From contig NZ_MQVY01000001.1 in NCBI RefSeq assembly GCF_002954385.1, forward strand, positions 906,892 through 970,891: a DNA stretch of 64,000 nucleotides, written 5' to 3'. This document shows, piece by piece, positions 27,718-38,456 of the stretch. Below the pieces are notes generated by a model. That model searched no databases. It was not told where the DNA came from and saw only the letters and a list, made by a program, of their open reading frames with translations. Position 1 is the first letter of the stretch. Each line of letters begins with the position of its first letter. This DNA is from Tenacibaculum sp. SG-28. Lineage in GTDB: Bacteria > Bacteroidota > Bacteroidia > Flavobacteriales > Flavobacteriaceae. A program made the translations under genes and the position numbers.

Positions 27718-27725
27718 CAAATCTA
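27718..27725 (-). promoter_or_regulatory. -7 box of recQ
   Basis: On the minus strand TAGATTTG (TAnnTTTG), about 25 bases before ATG 27693. It decides the recQ start. Confidence 0.55.
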
Positions 27726-27830
27726 ATTTATAAAAAATCTTGAAATAAAAAGGCATAAACTTCCTTTTTATAAGATTTCATAGACAAAATATTTTTATTT
27801 TTACACTTTTAAATTTTAATAATTTCAAAC

Positions 27831-28802
27831 TTGAAAAACCTTGGTAACATTCTTTCGTCGGCAAAAGAAACTATAGAGCTACAAAGCAAAGCTATCGCCA
27901 ATCTTAGCAATTTACTTACTGAATCCTTTTCTGAAGCGGTAAATTGTATCCTACATGCAGACGGTCGCGTAATTGTTACTGGTATTGGAAAGAGTGCGAA
28001 TATTGCAACTAAAATTGTTGCGACCCTAAACTCTACAGGAACACCAGCTGTGTTCATGCACGCGGCAGACGCCATTCATGGAGATTTAGGTAATGTTCAA
28101 CAAAATGACACCGTAATTTGTATTTCCAAAAGTGGTAATACTCCGGAAATCAAAGTCCTTGTTCCATTAATTAAAAATGCCAATAATAAAATCATAGCAA
28201 TTACTGGAAACCCCAATTCATTTCTTGGGAAAAATGCCGATTTTGTACTGAACTCTTACGTTGAAAAAGAAGCATGTCCTAACAACCTTGCTCCAACTAC
28301 TAGTACCACAGCACAACTTGTTCTGGGGGATGCCTTAGCAGTTTGTTTATTACATAAAAAAGGATTTTCTAGTAGTGATTTTGCAAAATATCATCCTGGA
28401 GGAGCTCTTGGAAAAAAATTATACTTAAGGGTATCTGACCTGGTAAAGAATAACAAAAAACCTAAGGTTGAAAGTAAAGATCCAGTTACTAAAGTTATCA
28501 TTGAAATCTCAGAAAAGCGACTCGGGGTAACCGCTGTTATGGATGAAAACAATAAAATTACTGGGATCATCACCGATGGAGATATCCGTAGAATGTTGAG
28601 TAAAACAACCAACATTGATACCTTAACCGCTAAGGATATCATGAGTAAAAATCCCAAGACGATACACATCGATCAAATGGCGGTAAAAGCTTTAGAAATT
28701 TTAGAGGAAAATAATATTACTACAATGCTAGTGGTAAACGATAGCGAAGATTATGCTGGAGTAGTTCACCTGCACGATTTGATCAAAGAAGGAATTTTTT
28801 AA
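27831..28802 (+). CDS. kdsD: Arabinose-5-phosphate isomerase (KdsD/KpsF)
   Basis: Converts ribulose-5-phosphate to arabinose-5-phosphate, first step to Kdo of lipopolysaccharide. 323 aa: SIS domain (about 30-180) with VTGIGKSANIATKIVATLNS, FMHAADAIHGDLG, ISKSGNTPEIKVL and the family Cys-rich ACPNNLAPTTSTTAQLVLGD segment, then two CBS domains (about 205-320). Translation starts at TTG 27831, and no ATG precedes the conserved region. Forms an operon with tatC, two bases downstream. Divergent from recQ. Confidence 0.93.
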   Translation: MKNLGNILSSAKETIELQSKAIANLSNLLTESFSEAVNCILHADGRVIVTGIGKSANIATKIVATLNSTGTPAVFMHAADAIHGDLGNVQQNDTVICISKSGNTPEIKVLVPLIKNANNKIIAITGNPNSFLGKNADFVLNSYVEKEACPNNLAPTTSTTAQLVLGDALAVCLLHKKGFSSSDFAKYHPGGALGKKLYLRVSDLVKNNKKPKVESKDPVTKVIIEISEKRLGVTAVMDENNKITGIITDGDIRRMLSKTTNIDTLTAKDIMSKNPKTIHIDQMAVKALEILEENNITTMLVVNDSEDYAGVVHLHDLIKEGIF

Positions 28803-28804
28803 AT

Positions 28805-29617
28805 ATGGGAGAAAAAGAAATGTCTTTTCTTGATCATCTTGAAGAGTTAAGGTGGCATCTGGTACGAAGTTTTTCTGCTATATTTATCATAGCAATACTG
28901 ATATTTAGTAACATAAAGTTTGTTTTTAATGAAGTGTTATTGGCACATTTAAAACCAGATTTTATTACCTATCGCTTTTTTTGTAAGTTTTTTTCTAGTT
29001 TTGGTGTAGAGACGAGCTTTTGTGATATCACTTTTAACCAAACACTACAGTCTTTAAATCCTACACAGCAATTAATGACCGGGATATGGTCTTCATTAAT
29101 ACTCGGGTTTATTCTTGCTTTTCCATATATATTATGGGAGATTTGGCGCTTTATTGCGCCCGGTTTGCATAAGGAAGAACGAAAAAAATCGAGAGGTTTT
29201 ATTTTTACCTCTTCGTCTTTATTTTTTTTAGGAGTTTTGTTTAGCTATTTTGTAATCATTCCAATGTCTGTGTTCTTCTTTTATAATTTTGAAATTTCAG
29301 ATAGTATTGAGAACAACTTTAAACTGGAGGCGTATACAAGTCTTATTACCAACACAATTATCGGAGTTGCACTATTTTTTGAACTCCCAGTAGTAATTTA
29401 TTTTTTAACCAAAATAGGATTAATAACGCCTAATTTTTTAAAGAAATATAGAAAACATGCTTTGGTAGTGGTGCTTATATTATCAGCAATTATTACTCCA
29501 CCAGACGTTGCTAGTCAAGTAATAGTTTCGGTTCCTATCATGATTTTATATGAAATAAGTATACACGTATCTAAATTTGTTATTAAAAAACAAGAGCGAA
29601 CCTTCTCTAACTCCTAA
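28805..29617 (+). CDS. tatC: Sec-independent translocase TatC
   Basis: Receptor subunit of the twin-arginine translocase in the inner membrane. 270 aa with six predicted membrane segments. Start MGEKEMSFLDHLEELRWHLV carries the conserved SFLDHLEELR; FPYILWEIWRFIAPGLHKEE carries the cytoplasmic-loop Pro-Glu (FAPGL.KEE) signature, and VLILSAIITPPDVASQVIVS the last helices. Compared with E. coli there is a longer first periplasmic loop (residues about 45-85 with two Cys), usual in Flavobacteria. Translationally adjacent to kdsD. Confidence 0.95.
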   Translation: MGEKEMSFLDHLEELRWHLVRSFSAIFIIAILIFSNIKFVFNEVLLAHLKPDFITYRFFCKFFSSFGVETSFCDITFNQTLQSLNPTQQLMTGIWSSLILGFILAFPYILWEIWRFIAPGLHKEERKKSRGFIFTSSSLFFLGVLFSYFVIIPMSVFFFYNFEISDSIENNFKLEAYTSLITNTIIGVALFFELPVVIYFLTKIGLITPNFLKKYRKHALVVVLILSAIITPPDVASQVIVSVPIMILYEISIHVSKFVIKKQERTFSNS

Positions 29618-29692
29618 AAAGTTATGATTATTTTAAGATGCCTTACCAGTGTATTTTATGTACTTTTATCAATCTAAATTCTTCATTAAAAC

Positions 29693-30427
29693 ATGAAACT
29701 GAAAGCTGAAAATATACAAAAACTCTACGGTAGTAGAAAAGTTGTTAAAGGTATATCCCTAGAGGTAGTGCAAGGAGAAATTATCGGGTTATTGGGACCT
29801 AACGGCGCAGGAAAAACTACCTCCTTTTACATGATTGTTGGCATGATCAAACCAAATGGTGGATCTATTTACCTCGATAAGGAGGAAATAACAGACAACC
29901 CGATGTACAAAAGAGCACAAAAAGGGATTGGATATTTAGCACAAGAGGCCTCTGTTTTTAGAAAATTATCTGTAGAAGATAATATAATGTCTGTATTGGA
30001 ATTTACAGACAGAACCAAAAGAGAAAGAAAAGAACGATTAGAGGAACTAATTGAAGAATTTAGCTTAGGACACGTTAGAAAAAATAGAGGCGATTTGTTA
30101 TCTGGAGGAGAACGCAGAAGAACAGAAATAGCGAGGTGTTTGGCGTCGGATCCTAAATTTATTTTACTTGATGAACCATTCGCTGGAGTAGATCCTATTG
30201 CGGTAGAGGATATCCAAGGAATTGTAGCACAGCTAAAAAATAAAAATATCGGTATTCTTATTACAGACCATGATGTGCAAGCTACTCTTGCTATTACAGA
30301 CAGAACCTATTTAATGTATAATGGCGGAATTTTAAAAGAAGGTACCCCAGAAGAATTAGCAGAAGACGAAACGGTTAGGAGAGTTTATTTGGGTAAAGAC
30401 TTCGAATTAAAAAAGAAAAAGTTTTAG
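29693..30427 (+). CDS. lptB: LPS export ABC transporter ATP-binding protein LptB
   Basis: ATPase of the LptB2FGC complex that extracts lipopolysaccharide from the inner membrane. 244 aa. Walker [18 protein letters not shown]-loop [20 protein letters not shown], signature [17 protein letters not shown], Walker [21 protein letters not shown] and H-loop [11 protein letters not shown]. The R-R-R after the signature and FAGVDPIAV are LptB-specific. Sits 75 bases after tatC in the kdsD-tatC-lptB arrangement typical of Bacteroidota, linking Kdo synthesis and LPS export. Confidence 0.95.
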   Translation: MKLKAENIQKLYGSRKVVKGISLEVVQGEIIGLLGPNGAGKTTSFYMIVGMIKPNGGSIYLDKEEITDNPMYKRAQKGIGYLAQEASVFRKLSVEDNIMSVLEFTDRTKRERKERLEELIEEFSLGHVRKNRGDLLSGGERRRTEIARCLASDPKFILLDEPFAGVDPIAVEDIQGIVAQLKNKNIGILITDHDVQATLAITDRTYLMYNGGILKEGTPEELAEDETVRRVYLGKDFELKKKKF

Positions 30428-30452
30428 TCTGCCAATAGTAAAAGTCTTGATG

Positions 30453-30713
30453 TCATTTTGGTAATTCATCACTTTGCTGTTCGAGTTTTATCGTCTTTCC
30501 ATATAAAAACAAGATTCTACCGTTTTCTAGATATTTAAATGTATTTTTTCCATTGGGAAATTCGAGTAGTTCGTTTTTGAAATCTTTTTTTTACTCCACA
30601 AGTGTTAATAACGATTGCAGTAATAAGTGATTAGTTTTATATCCCTCTTCCATTTATGCCAATGCTGCTAGCAAAGGATTATCGCTTTTTTGCGACCAAA
30701 TAATAAAGTTCAT
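30453..30713 (-). pseudogene. Decayed 87-codon ORF with two in-frame stops
   Basis: One frame from ATG 30711-30713 to TGA 30453-30455 reads MNFIIWSQKSDNPLLAALA, a TAA (30654-30656), MEEGYKTNHLLLQSLLTLVE, a TAA (30591-30593), then KKDFKNELLEFPNGKNTFKY and LENGRILFLYGKTIKLEQQS. The last part looks strongly protein-like. It lies downstream of pssA on the same strand. No family recognised. Probably a remnant of a small gene; the intergenic region 30428-30759 holds nothing else. Confidence 0.45.
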
Positions 30714-30759
30714 TCGTAAAAGGATAGATAGTACACGTTACAAAAGTAGAATCTTAATA

Positions 30760-31503
30760 CTATTTGTCGATATTGATATTTTTAAAAATGGAGATTAACA
30801 CATACAAACCGATGATCAGCGGTACGGATACGATTTGAAAGATTACAACTAAAATTAAGGAAACTATTAAAAATACATATTTAGTAATATTATCATTAAC
30901 CCTGTACGATGCAAATTTTAATGAAAACAGCTTGATTTCTGCATTCATAATCCAGCTGAATATCAAAGTTATCGCAATTAAAAAATATGTATTATGAATT
31001 AGATCTGCAAAAAAAGTATCTGGAGCATATAAAACTATTAGTGGTAAGGAAACAATAAATAAAGTCATTGCAGGGGTAGGCAATCCTATAAAACTTTCAG
31101 ATTGACGCTCGTCTATATTAAATTTCCCCAAACGATAACATGCAGCTAATGTTACTAATAATCCGAAAAATGAAATTATCGATATCGATTCCTCTAAAGG
31201 CATGTAACCAAAATAACCTACCGTATGCATCGCTGTAGAGGCCTGCAGTAATTGCAACATTACGATTCCCGGAACAACGCCACTTGTGACCATATCTGCA
31301 AGTGAATCGAGCTGCTTACCAAGTTCTCCTTGAACTTGTAAAAGCCGTGCTATAAATCCATCAAAAAAATCGAAGCCTATACCCGATGCAACAAATATTG
31401 CTGTACTAGTAAAATCTCCTGTAACTGCAAAAATTACGGCAATAGTTCCGCACAATAAATTACCTAAGGTAAAAAGATTGGGAAGGTGTCTTTTAATATT
31501 CAT
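30760..31503 (-). CDS. pssA: CDP-diacylglycerol--serine O-phosphatidyltransferase
   Basis: Makes phosphatidylserine, precursor of phosphatidylethanolamine, in the inner membrane. 247 aa with six to eight membrane segments. The CDP-alcohol phosphotransferase motif DG-x2-AR-x8-G-x3-D-x3-D is visible as FFDGFIARLLQVQGELGKQL followed by DSLAD (about residues 47-72). Start MNIKRHLPNLFTLGNLLCGT is typical of the PssA subfamily. No psd gene is next to it. A decayed small ORF follows. Confidence 0.93.
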   Translation of the reverse strand: MNIKRHLPNLFTLGNLLCGTIAVIFAVTGDFTSTAIFVASGIGFDFFDGFIARLLQVQGELGKQLDSLADMVTSGVVPGIVMLQLLQASTAMHTVGYFGYMPLEESISIISFFGLLVTLAACYRLGKFNIDERQSESFIGLPTPAMTLFIVSLPLIVLYAPDTFFADLIHNTYFLIAITLIFSWIMNAEIKLFSLKFASYRVNDNITKYVFLIVSLILVVIFQIVSVPLIIGLYVLISIFKNINIDK

Positions 31504-31604
31504 ATAAATGGATTTAAAAAGCTAAAATAAGAAATACTACACGCAGTTTTACTATTTCACACTTTTTTATCATCTTTGGATAAACTCGGAACATTTTCTT
31601 CATC

Positions 31605-32579
31605 ATGCCATTATTAAGTCATAATTTTAATCCGTCGTTACCTTTCAAAAATCCTCATTTTAATACTATTTACCGTCCACTTTTTATGACCGGTTGTATT
31701 TCGTATCAAAGAAAACGAATACCTACTTGGGATAATGACTTTTTAGACTTAGATTTTTCTATTGTAAAGTCTAAAACTATCGTACTTCTAATACACGGTT
31801 TGGAAGGAAGTGCTCAATCCAATTATATGATAACTAGTGCTAGCCAACTAAACAAAGCTGGTTACGATACGGTTTGTTTAAATTTACGAGGTTGCAGTGA
31901 GGAAGATAATTTATTGCTCGGCACGTATCACAGCGGAAAAACCGATGATATAAAATATGTTGTAGAATACTTAGTCTCTAATTACAATTATGATAACATT
32001 GTTTTACTAGGGTTTAGTTTGGGTGGAAACTTAGCCTTGAAATATATAGGGGAATACAAACATATCCCTAAAGAGCTTAAAGTAACGGTCGCAGTATCTG
32101 TTCCCATCGATTTAACAGCATCCCAGCGCGAATTGTCTAAATTTAAAAATAAAATTTACTTGCGTGAATTTTTAAAATCCATGAAAATAAAGCTCTTAAA
32201 AAAAGCTGAAAAATTTCCAGAATTTACCATCGATAAAAATTTATTGGCAAAAGCGTCACTATTCCGCCATATAGAAGAGCAATATACTGTACCTGTTTTT
32301 GGTTTCGATAGTCCTGAAGATTATTGGAAAAAAGCTAGTTCCAAGCCTTACATTCCGAAAATAAAAACTCCCACCCTACTCATTAACGCATTAGATGACA
32401 GTTTTTTATCTCCAGAATGTTATCCTTTTGATGTAGCAATGCAACACGATAATTTCTATTTACTAGCTCCAAATTACGGGGGGCATGTTGGCTTTTTGTC
32501 TTCCTTTTATTCTTCTCAAAATTATTGGTTAGAAAAAGAGATTATTGCTTTTATAGAAAAAAAACTAGTCGTAAAGTAG
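31605..32579 (+). CDS. Alpha/beta-hydrolase of the YheT/EMB8 family
   Basis: 324 aa. The fold is shown by IVLLIHGLEGSAQSNYMITS (oxyanion HG), nucleophile Ser in LLGFSLGGNLALKYIGEY, Asp in LINALDDSFLSPECYP and His in YGGHVGFLSSFYSSQNYW. The N-terminal PHFNTIYRPLFM is the YheT signature. Substrate is unknown, probably an ester or lactone. Cytoplasmic, no signal peptide. Divergent from pssA and followed by the PorV/PorQ-family gene. Confidence 0.85.
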   Translation: MPLLSHNFNPSLPFKNPHFNTIYRPLFMTGCISYQRKRIPTWDNDFLDLDFSIVKSKTIVLLIHGLEGSAQSNYMITSASQLNKAGYDTVCLNLRGCSEEDNLLLGTYHSGKTDDIKYVVEYLVSNYNYDNIVLLGFSLGGNLALKYIGEYKHIPKELKVTVAVSVPIDLTASQRELSKFKNKIYLREFLKSMKIKLLKKAEKFPEFTIDKNLLAKASLFRHIEEQYTVPVFGFDSPEDYWKKASSKPYIPKIKTPTLLINALDDSFLSPECYPFDVAMQHDNFYLLAPNYGGHVGFLSSFYSSQNYWLEKEIIAFIEKKLVVK

Positions 32580-32647
32580 CTGCATACTTTAGTTGGTTTA
32601 ACAATAACTTGTCAAAAAGTTAGTTATATCCTAAGTATTTTAGATAT

Positions 32648-33739
32648 TTGTTACGCATACAAAAGAAACCTTTGAGAACCTACTTTATACTTTTAATTTT
32701 CTTTATTTCAGCCAGCGTTAACGGTCAATTCCGAAATTATTCGAATGAATTTTTAAATATTGGCGTGGATGCAGCTGCACTTGGTATGAGTAAATCGGTT
32801 ACTGCTACTAGTGGTGATGTAAACTCTATCTATTGGAATCCTGCCGGTTTAGTAAAAGTAAATGATTATCAGGGCTCTCTAATGTATGCAACATATTTTG
32901 CAGATATTGCAAATTATAATTTTGCAGGTTTTGCAATGCCTATAGATAACAAAAGTTCTATAGGTTTTGCGATAGTGCGTTTTGGTGTTGATGACATATT
33001 AAACACCACAGAATTAATAGATAACCAAGGTAATATTGACTTCAATAGAGTGAGTCTTTTTTCAGCTGCAGATTATGCCTTCAATGTAGCCTATGCTAGG
33101 AATATGATCTTGGATGGTTTTCAGTTTGGATTTAACGCTAAGATAATTCGAAGAATAATAGGAGATTTTGCCACCTCTTGGGGTTTAGGGTTTGATGCGG
33201 GCATACAATTTGAAAGAAATAATTGGAGTTTTGGTCTAACTATTAGAGACATCACTACCACGTATAATACATGGGCTATTAATGAAGAAGAATTCGAAAA
33301 AATACAAAATGCTATTCCAGGGCAAAACCAAGAATTACCAGAAACTACCGAAATGACTAAACCTAAATTACAAATTGGTGTAGCTAAAGACTTTACAATT
33401 AGTCGTTATTTTTCCCTATTATCTTCCATAGACTTGAGGATGCGATTTTTAAAAACCAATGACTTAATTGCTACTGATATTGTCTCTATTGATCCGGCTG
33501 TAGGACTGCAACTAGATTATGATAAAATGGCATTTTTAAGGGTAGGTATAGGGAATTTTCAAAATATCACAGCGTTCGACAATTCAAAATCACTGAGCGT
33601 ACAACCAAATTTCGGAATTGGTTTTAAATACAGAGGCATTCAAATTGATTATGCTCTTACCAATATCGGTAGTGTAGGAAATGCCCTTTATTCGAATATA
33701 TTTTCTATAAAATTTGACTATAGTTTTTTCAGACAATGA
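32648..33739 (+). CDS. PorV/PorQ-family outer-membrane protein
   Basis: 363 aa outer-membrane beta-barrel with signal peptide (cleavage after SASVNGQ). The N-terminal FLNIGVDAAALGMSKSVTAT-SGDVNSIYWNPAGL is the hallmark of PorV/PorQ (UPF0164) proteins, which serve the type IX secretion system, and FSIKFDYSFF ends the last strand. Not necessarily PorV itself, since this family has several paralogues. Start is TTG 32648, or possibly the TTG at 32672. No ATG lies before the signal peptide. Overlaps the downstream DUF4105 gene by four bases (ATGA). Confidence 0.85.
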   Translation: MLRIQKKPLRTYFILLIFFISASVNGQFRNYSNEFLNIGVDAAALGMSKSVTATSGDVNSIYWNPAGLVKVNDYQGSLMYATYFADIANYNFAGFAMPIDNKSSIGFAIVRFGVDDILNTTELIDNQGNIDFNRVSLFSAADYAFNVAYARNMILDGFQFGFNAKIIRRIIGDFATSWGLGFDAGIQFERNNWSFGLTIRDITTTYNTWAINEEEFEKIQNAIPGQNQELPETTEMTKPKLQIGVAKDFTISRYFSLLSSIDLRMRFLKTNDLIATDIVSIDPAVGLQLDYDKMAFLRVGIGNFQNITAFDNSKSLSVQPNFGIGFKYRGIQIDYALTNIGSVGNALYSNIFSIKFDYSFFRQ

Positions 33740-34922
33740 TACTACATAAGAAATACTTTTTATTGCTTCTACTCTTGTTAACTAGCAAGGCTTTTACAGG
33801 ACAAAATTTACAATTATCCACATACGCGGAGGTTAGTGTTGTGACTTATGGTCCTGGAGAGGCATTATTTGAAAAGTTTGGACATACTGCAGTGCGTATC
33901 AAAGACCCGCTGTTGCGTTTAGATTTAGTGTATAATTATGGCATATTTGATACCAGTGAAGCAGATTTTTATGTAAACTTTACCAAAGGATTCATGAAAT
34001 ACAAGCTAGTTCGGTATCCCTTCAAAAACTCGGTTGAAAGCTACCAACAAGACAAAAGATGGATTAAGCAGCAAGTATTAAATTTAACCGTAAAGGAGAA
34101 AAACCAAATTTTTGGTTTTTTGGAACAAAATGCACAACCTAAAAACGCGAGTTATTACTACGATCCCTTTTTTGATAATTGTTCTACAAAACCTAAGAAT
34201 ATTCTATTTAGTGCGTTGGAAGATAAGATTATTCTTAACGATAATTTTATTGTAGCAAAAAAAACGATACGCCAACTTATGAATTCCGAGTTACATTGGA
34301 ACACCTGGGGTAGTCTTGGAATCAATATAGCATTAGGAAATAGACTTGACCGGGTTGCAACCCCGCAGGAATATGCATTTCTTCCCGATTATGTTTTTAA
34401 AATTCTAGCGGCATCTAAGGTAAAAAGAAATGAAAAATTAGAAGACCTCGTCTTAAAAACGGAAACAATTCTAGACTATGAAGAAAAAGTTCCTACCTCT
34501 GATAAACTAAGCCCTTTTCTCGTATTTTTTCTACTATCGATCCTCGGATTTTTTCTTACAATAACAGATTATAAAAATGCTACCAGACGCGATGGTTAGA
34601 TTTTTTCTTGTTCAGTACAACTGGAATTTTTGGAATTCTAATTATTTTTCTTTGGTTTTTTACAAACCATTCCACTGCGCCAAATAATTTTAATTTCCTT
34701 TGGGCATTTGCACCAAATTTTATGGTAGGATTTTTTCTTTTTAAAATGAGGATACCAAAATGGGTCTCCGTATATTATAAAATATTGGTAGTACTGTTGT
34801 GTATCATTCCAATTCTATGGATTACAGGGTTGCAAACCTTTCCTATAAGCTTACTCAGTTTTTACCTACTTTTATTCGCAAGATACATGTATGTAATACG
34901 ATTTATAAAAAACTCTGAATAG
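33736..34922 (+). CDS. DUF4105 (Lnb N-terminal periplasmic-like) membrane protein (frameshifted)
   Basis: Signal peptide (LLLLLLTSKAFTGQ), then a DUF4105 domain (about 30-190: YGPGEALFEKFGHTAVRIKD, YNYGIFDT, DPFFDNCSTKPKNIL) with conserved His and the Asn-Cys-Thr/Ser stretch of a papain-like hydrolase fold. The C-terminus has four membrane helices. The frame breaks at about 34588. Adding one base joins DYKNATR to RWLDFFLFSTTGIFGILIIF and gives 395 aa. Substrate unknown. Related domains occur in proteins that release or process envelope lipids. It overlaps the upstream PorV/PorQ gene by four bases, and its 3' end overlaps the convergent aroQ by 20 bases. Confidence 0.8.
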
Positions 34923-35319
34923 CTAAATCATAACTTTGTAATCCAAAACCAAGTATTACTCCTTTGGCATTCGGTGCTATGTAGCTAAGATGCCTGTAGG
35001 TTTCTCTCGAATGTACATTAGAAATGTGTACTTCAATAGTAGGTGCTTGAATCGCCTTTACAGCATCTGCAATTGCAATAGAGGTATGTGTATAGGCTGC
35101 TGCATTTAATATAATGCCATCATATGCAAATCCAACTTCGTGCAATTTATTAATAATTTCACCCTCTATATTAGACTGATAGTAGGATAGTGTAATTGTG
35201 TTGTATTTTTCTTTTAAGTTGGCAAAGAACTCCAAAAAAGAGGTATTCCCATAAATTGAAGGTTCTCTTTTTCCTAAAAGATTAAGGTTGGGCCCATTGA
35301 TTATAATAATTTTTTTCAT
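34903..35319 (-). CDS. aroQ: 3-dehydroquinate dehydratase, type II
   Basis: Third step of the shikimate pathway, dehydroquinate to dehydroshikimate. 138 aa, the dodecameric type II enzyme. Start KKIIIINGPNLNLLGKREPS contains the active-site Arg loop, with catalytic Tyr23 in SIYGNTSF, the QSNIEGEIINKLH lid helix, LNAAAYTHTSIAIADAV (Asn/His), and EVHISNVHSRETYRH (catalytic His and Arg). Its tail overlaps the convergent DUF4105 gene. Confidence 0.96.
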   Translation of the reverse strand: MKKIIIINGPNLNLLGKREPSIYGNTSFLEFFANLKEKYNTITLSYYQSNIEGEIINKLHEVGFAYDGIILNAAAYTHTSIAIADAVKAIQAPTIEVHISNVHSRETYRHLSYIAPNAKGVILGFGLQSYDLAIQSFL

Positions 35320-35370
35320 GCGATACCTTTTATGTCGTAAATGTAGGAATAGTATTCAAAAGAAAGGTAA

Positions 35371-35406
35371 AAAAAGCCATTGTATTCTAATTACAATGGC
35401 TTTTTT
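35371..35406. terminator. Terminator after guaB (bidirectional)
   Basis: A perfect 14-bp stem (35371-35384 with 35392-35405) with a seven-base loop and A/T runs on both sides, 24 bases past the guaB stop on the minus strand. Confidence 0.85.
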
Positions 35407-35428
35407 ATTAAAATATAGAATGAAATTC

Positions 35429-36952
<1,524 letters not shown>

Positions 36953-36959
36953 TTACGAG

Positions 36960-36967
36960 CAAATATA
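36960..36967 (-). promoter_or_regulatory. -7 box of guaB
   Basis: On the minus strand TATATTTG (TAnnTTTG). The TTTG box at -33 is not conserved. The leader would be about 50 bases. Confidence 0.5.
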
Positions 36968-37021
36968 CTACATATATTGTAAATAAAAGGTTAAGTATTT
37001 AAAAATGAAAAATAGCGATAT

Positions 37022-37038
37022 ATTTATTTAAAATAAAT
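37022..37038. promoter_or_regulatory. 17-bp AT-rich palindrome upstream of the first imelysin gene
   Basis: Perfect palindrome with 8-bp arms (ATTTATTT / AAATAAAT) and one central base, ten bases before the -33 box. The TTTATT-N3-AATAAA core recurs before two other genes of the iron region. Candidate Fur-type operator. Confidence 0.5.
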
Positions 37039-37048
37039 CTTAATAAAT

Positions 37049-37079
37049 ATTGCTCAACTATATTTTATGAATAACTTTG
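37049..37079 (+). promoter_or_regulatory. Promoter of the first imelysin gene
   Basis: ATTG at 37049-37052 (consensus TTTG), 19 bases, then TAACTTTG at 37072-37079. The ATG is 31 bases downstream. Confidence 0.65.
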
Positions 37080-37109
37080 CAAAAAATTATATTAATTAAA
37101 TCTAATTAA

Positions 37110-38345
37110 ATGAAAATTTTGACTAAAATAGGAGTTTTGATACTAGCAATGATAGTAATGAAGTCATGTTCATCAGATGAAACCCCACAACCAGATCCAA
37201 TCCCAGTAATTAGTAAAGAAGACGTAGTGAAGAACTATGTTAACATGGTCTATCAAAATTACAAAGACAGTTATGACGCAACACTTGCCTTACAAACGGC
37301 AGTATTGAGTTTTACAGACGCTCCATCAGAAGCAGGTTTTAACCAAATGAAAACTTTATGGTTACAAGCAAGAGAGTTTTACGGACAAACAGAAGTATTT
37401 AGAGGATCAGACGGTCCTGTAGATAATGAAGGAGAAGAAGCCTGGACAATCGGTAATGAAGGGCAAATGAACGCATGGCCTTTAAACGAAGCCTACATTG
37501 ATTATGTTGCTTTAAAAACTAGTTATACTGGTACCTACGATGTAAGTATTTTATCTGGCACAGATCCAATAACCAAAGAACTTATCGCAAACCTTAACGA
37601 GGCTAATGACGACGAAAAAGCAGTTAGTACTGGATGGCATGCGATAGAATTCCTGATTTGGGGGCAAGACAATACAAATCCGGCAGATAAATTAGCTGGC
37701 TTAAGAGAATACACAGACTATACTACAGCCGATAACGCAGAGAGAAGAAAGGACTATCTAGAGGTGGCAACGGCACTTTTAATTGACGATTTAAAAGATC
37801 TTGTGGATACATGGGCTACAGGAGGTGAATACTACAATGTATTTATGGCGATGGATACCAACGAGGCGCTTACAAAGGCTTTAAAAGGACCAACATTTTT
37901 AGCTTCATTTGAATTATCTAACGAAAGATTATTAGGTCCTGCAGTAAGTTCTGACGGAATTGATGAGTCAGGACAAGAGGATGAGCATTCTTGTTTTTCA
38001 GACAATACCCACAGAGATGTATACACTAACGCTTTGGGTATTATTAATGTACTAAAAGGGGAATATGGAAACATTGAAGGTCCTTCTCCTTTAGACCTAA
38101 TTACTGAAGCTGACCCTGCACAAGGAGCTAAATTACTCGAAGAGATGAATAAAATGATGGACGCCGTTGAGGCTATCGATGCAGAAGCCAAATCTGGGAC
38201 TCCTTTTGACCTAATGATTTTAGAAGAGGGCGAAAATAACCCTGGAATTGTTTTAGCAGCGGATCAAGCCTTAAAAGACTTGGCGGATGTTATTATAGAA
38301 AGTGCTGAAGTTATTGGAGTTACTTTAACAAGAACAACTAGTTAA
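37110..38345 (+). CDS. Imelysin-family (M75/IrpA-like) iron-regulated lipoprotein
   Basis: 411-aa lipoprotein (lipobox Cys20 in MIVMKSC), all-helical. The imelysin signature GxHxIEFLxWG is present as GWHAIEFLIWGQD (about residue 180), and DEHSCFSDNTHRD lies in the second half. These IrpA/ICMP-type proteins are iron-regulated and sit in the periplasm or on the surface. They are thought to bind or handle iron or haem, and peptidase activity is doubtful. First gene of a block with a di-haem protein and a second imelysin. Confidence 0.9.
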   Translation: MKILTKIGVLILAMIVMKSCSSDETPQPDPIPVISKEDVVKNYVNMVYQNYKDSYDATLALQTAVLSFTDAPSEAGFNQMKTLWLQAREFYGQTEVFRGSDGPVDNEGEEAWTIGNEGQMNAWPLNEAYIDYVALKTSYTGTYDVSILSGTDPITKELIANLNEANDDEKAVSTGWHAIEFLIWGQDNTNPADKLAGLREYTDYTTADNAERRKDYLEVATALLIDDLKDLVDTWATGGEYYNVFMAMDTNEALTKALKGPTFLASFELSNERLLGPAVSSDGIDESGQEDEHSCFSDNTHRDVYTNALGIINVLKGEYGNIEGPSPLDLITEADPAQGAKLLEEMNKMMDAVEAIDAEAKSGTPFDLMILEEGENNPGIVLAADQALKDLADVIIESAEVIGVTLTRTTS

Positions 38346-38369
38346 ATGAAGGTATCTCTTTATAAAATT

Positions 38370-38407
38370 AATCCGAATTTATAGCTTTCAATGTATAAAT
38401 TCGGATT
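38370..38407 (+). other. Strong 14-bp hairpin between imelysin and the di-haem gene
   Basis: Perfect inverted repeat 38370-38383 with 38394-38407 and a ten-base loop, 25 bases after the imelysin stop. It lacks a strong T-run, so it may be a weak terminator, an attenuator or an mRNA-stabilising structure. Confidence 0.6.
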
Positions 38408-38456
38408 ATCTTATTTGTAAATAAAACCATTATTTTTTGTAGTAAGATATTAATGA

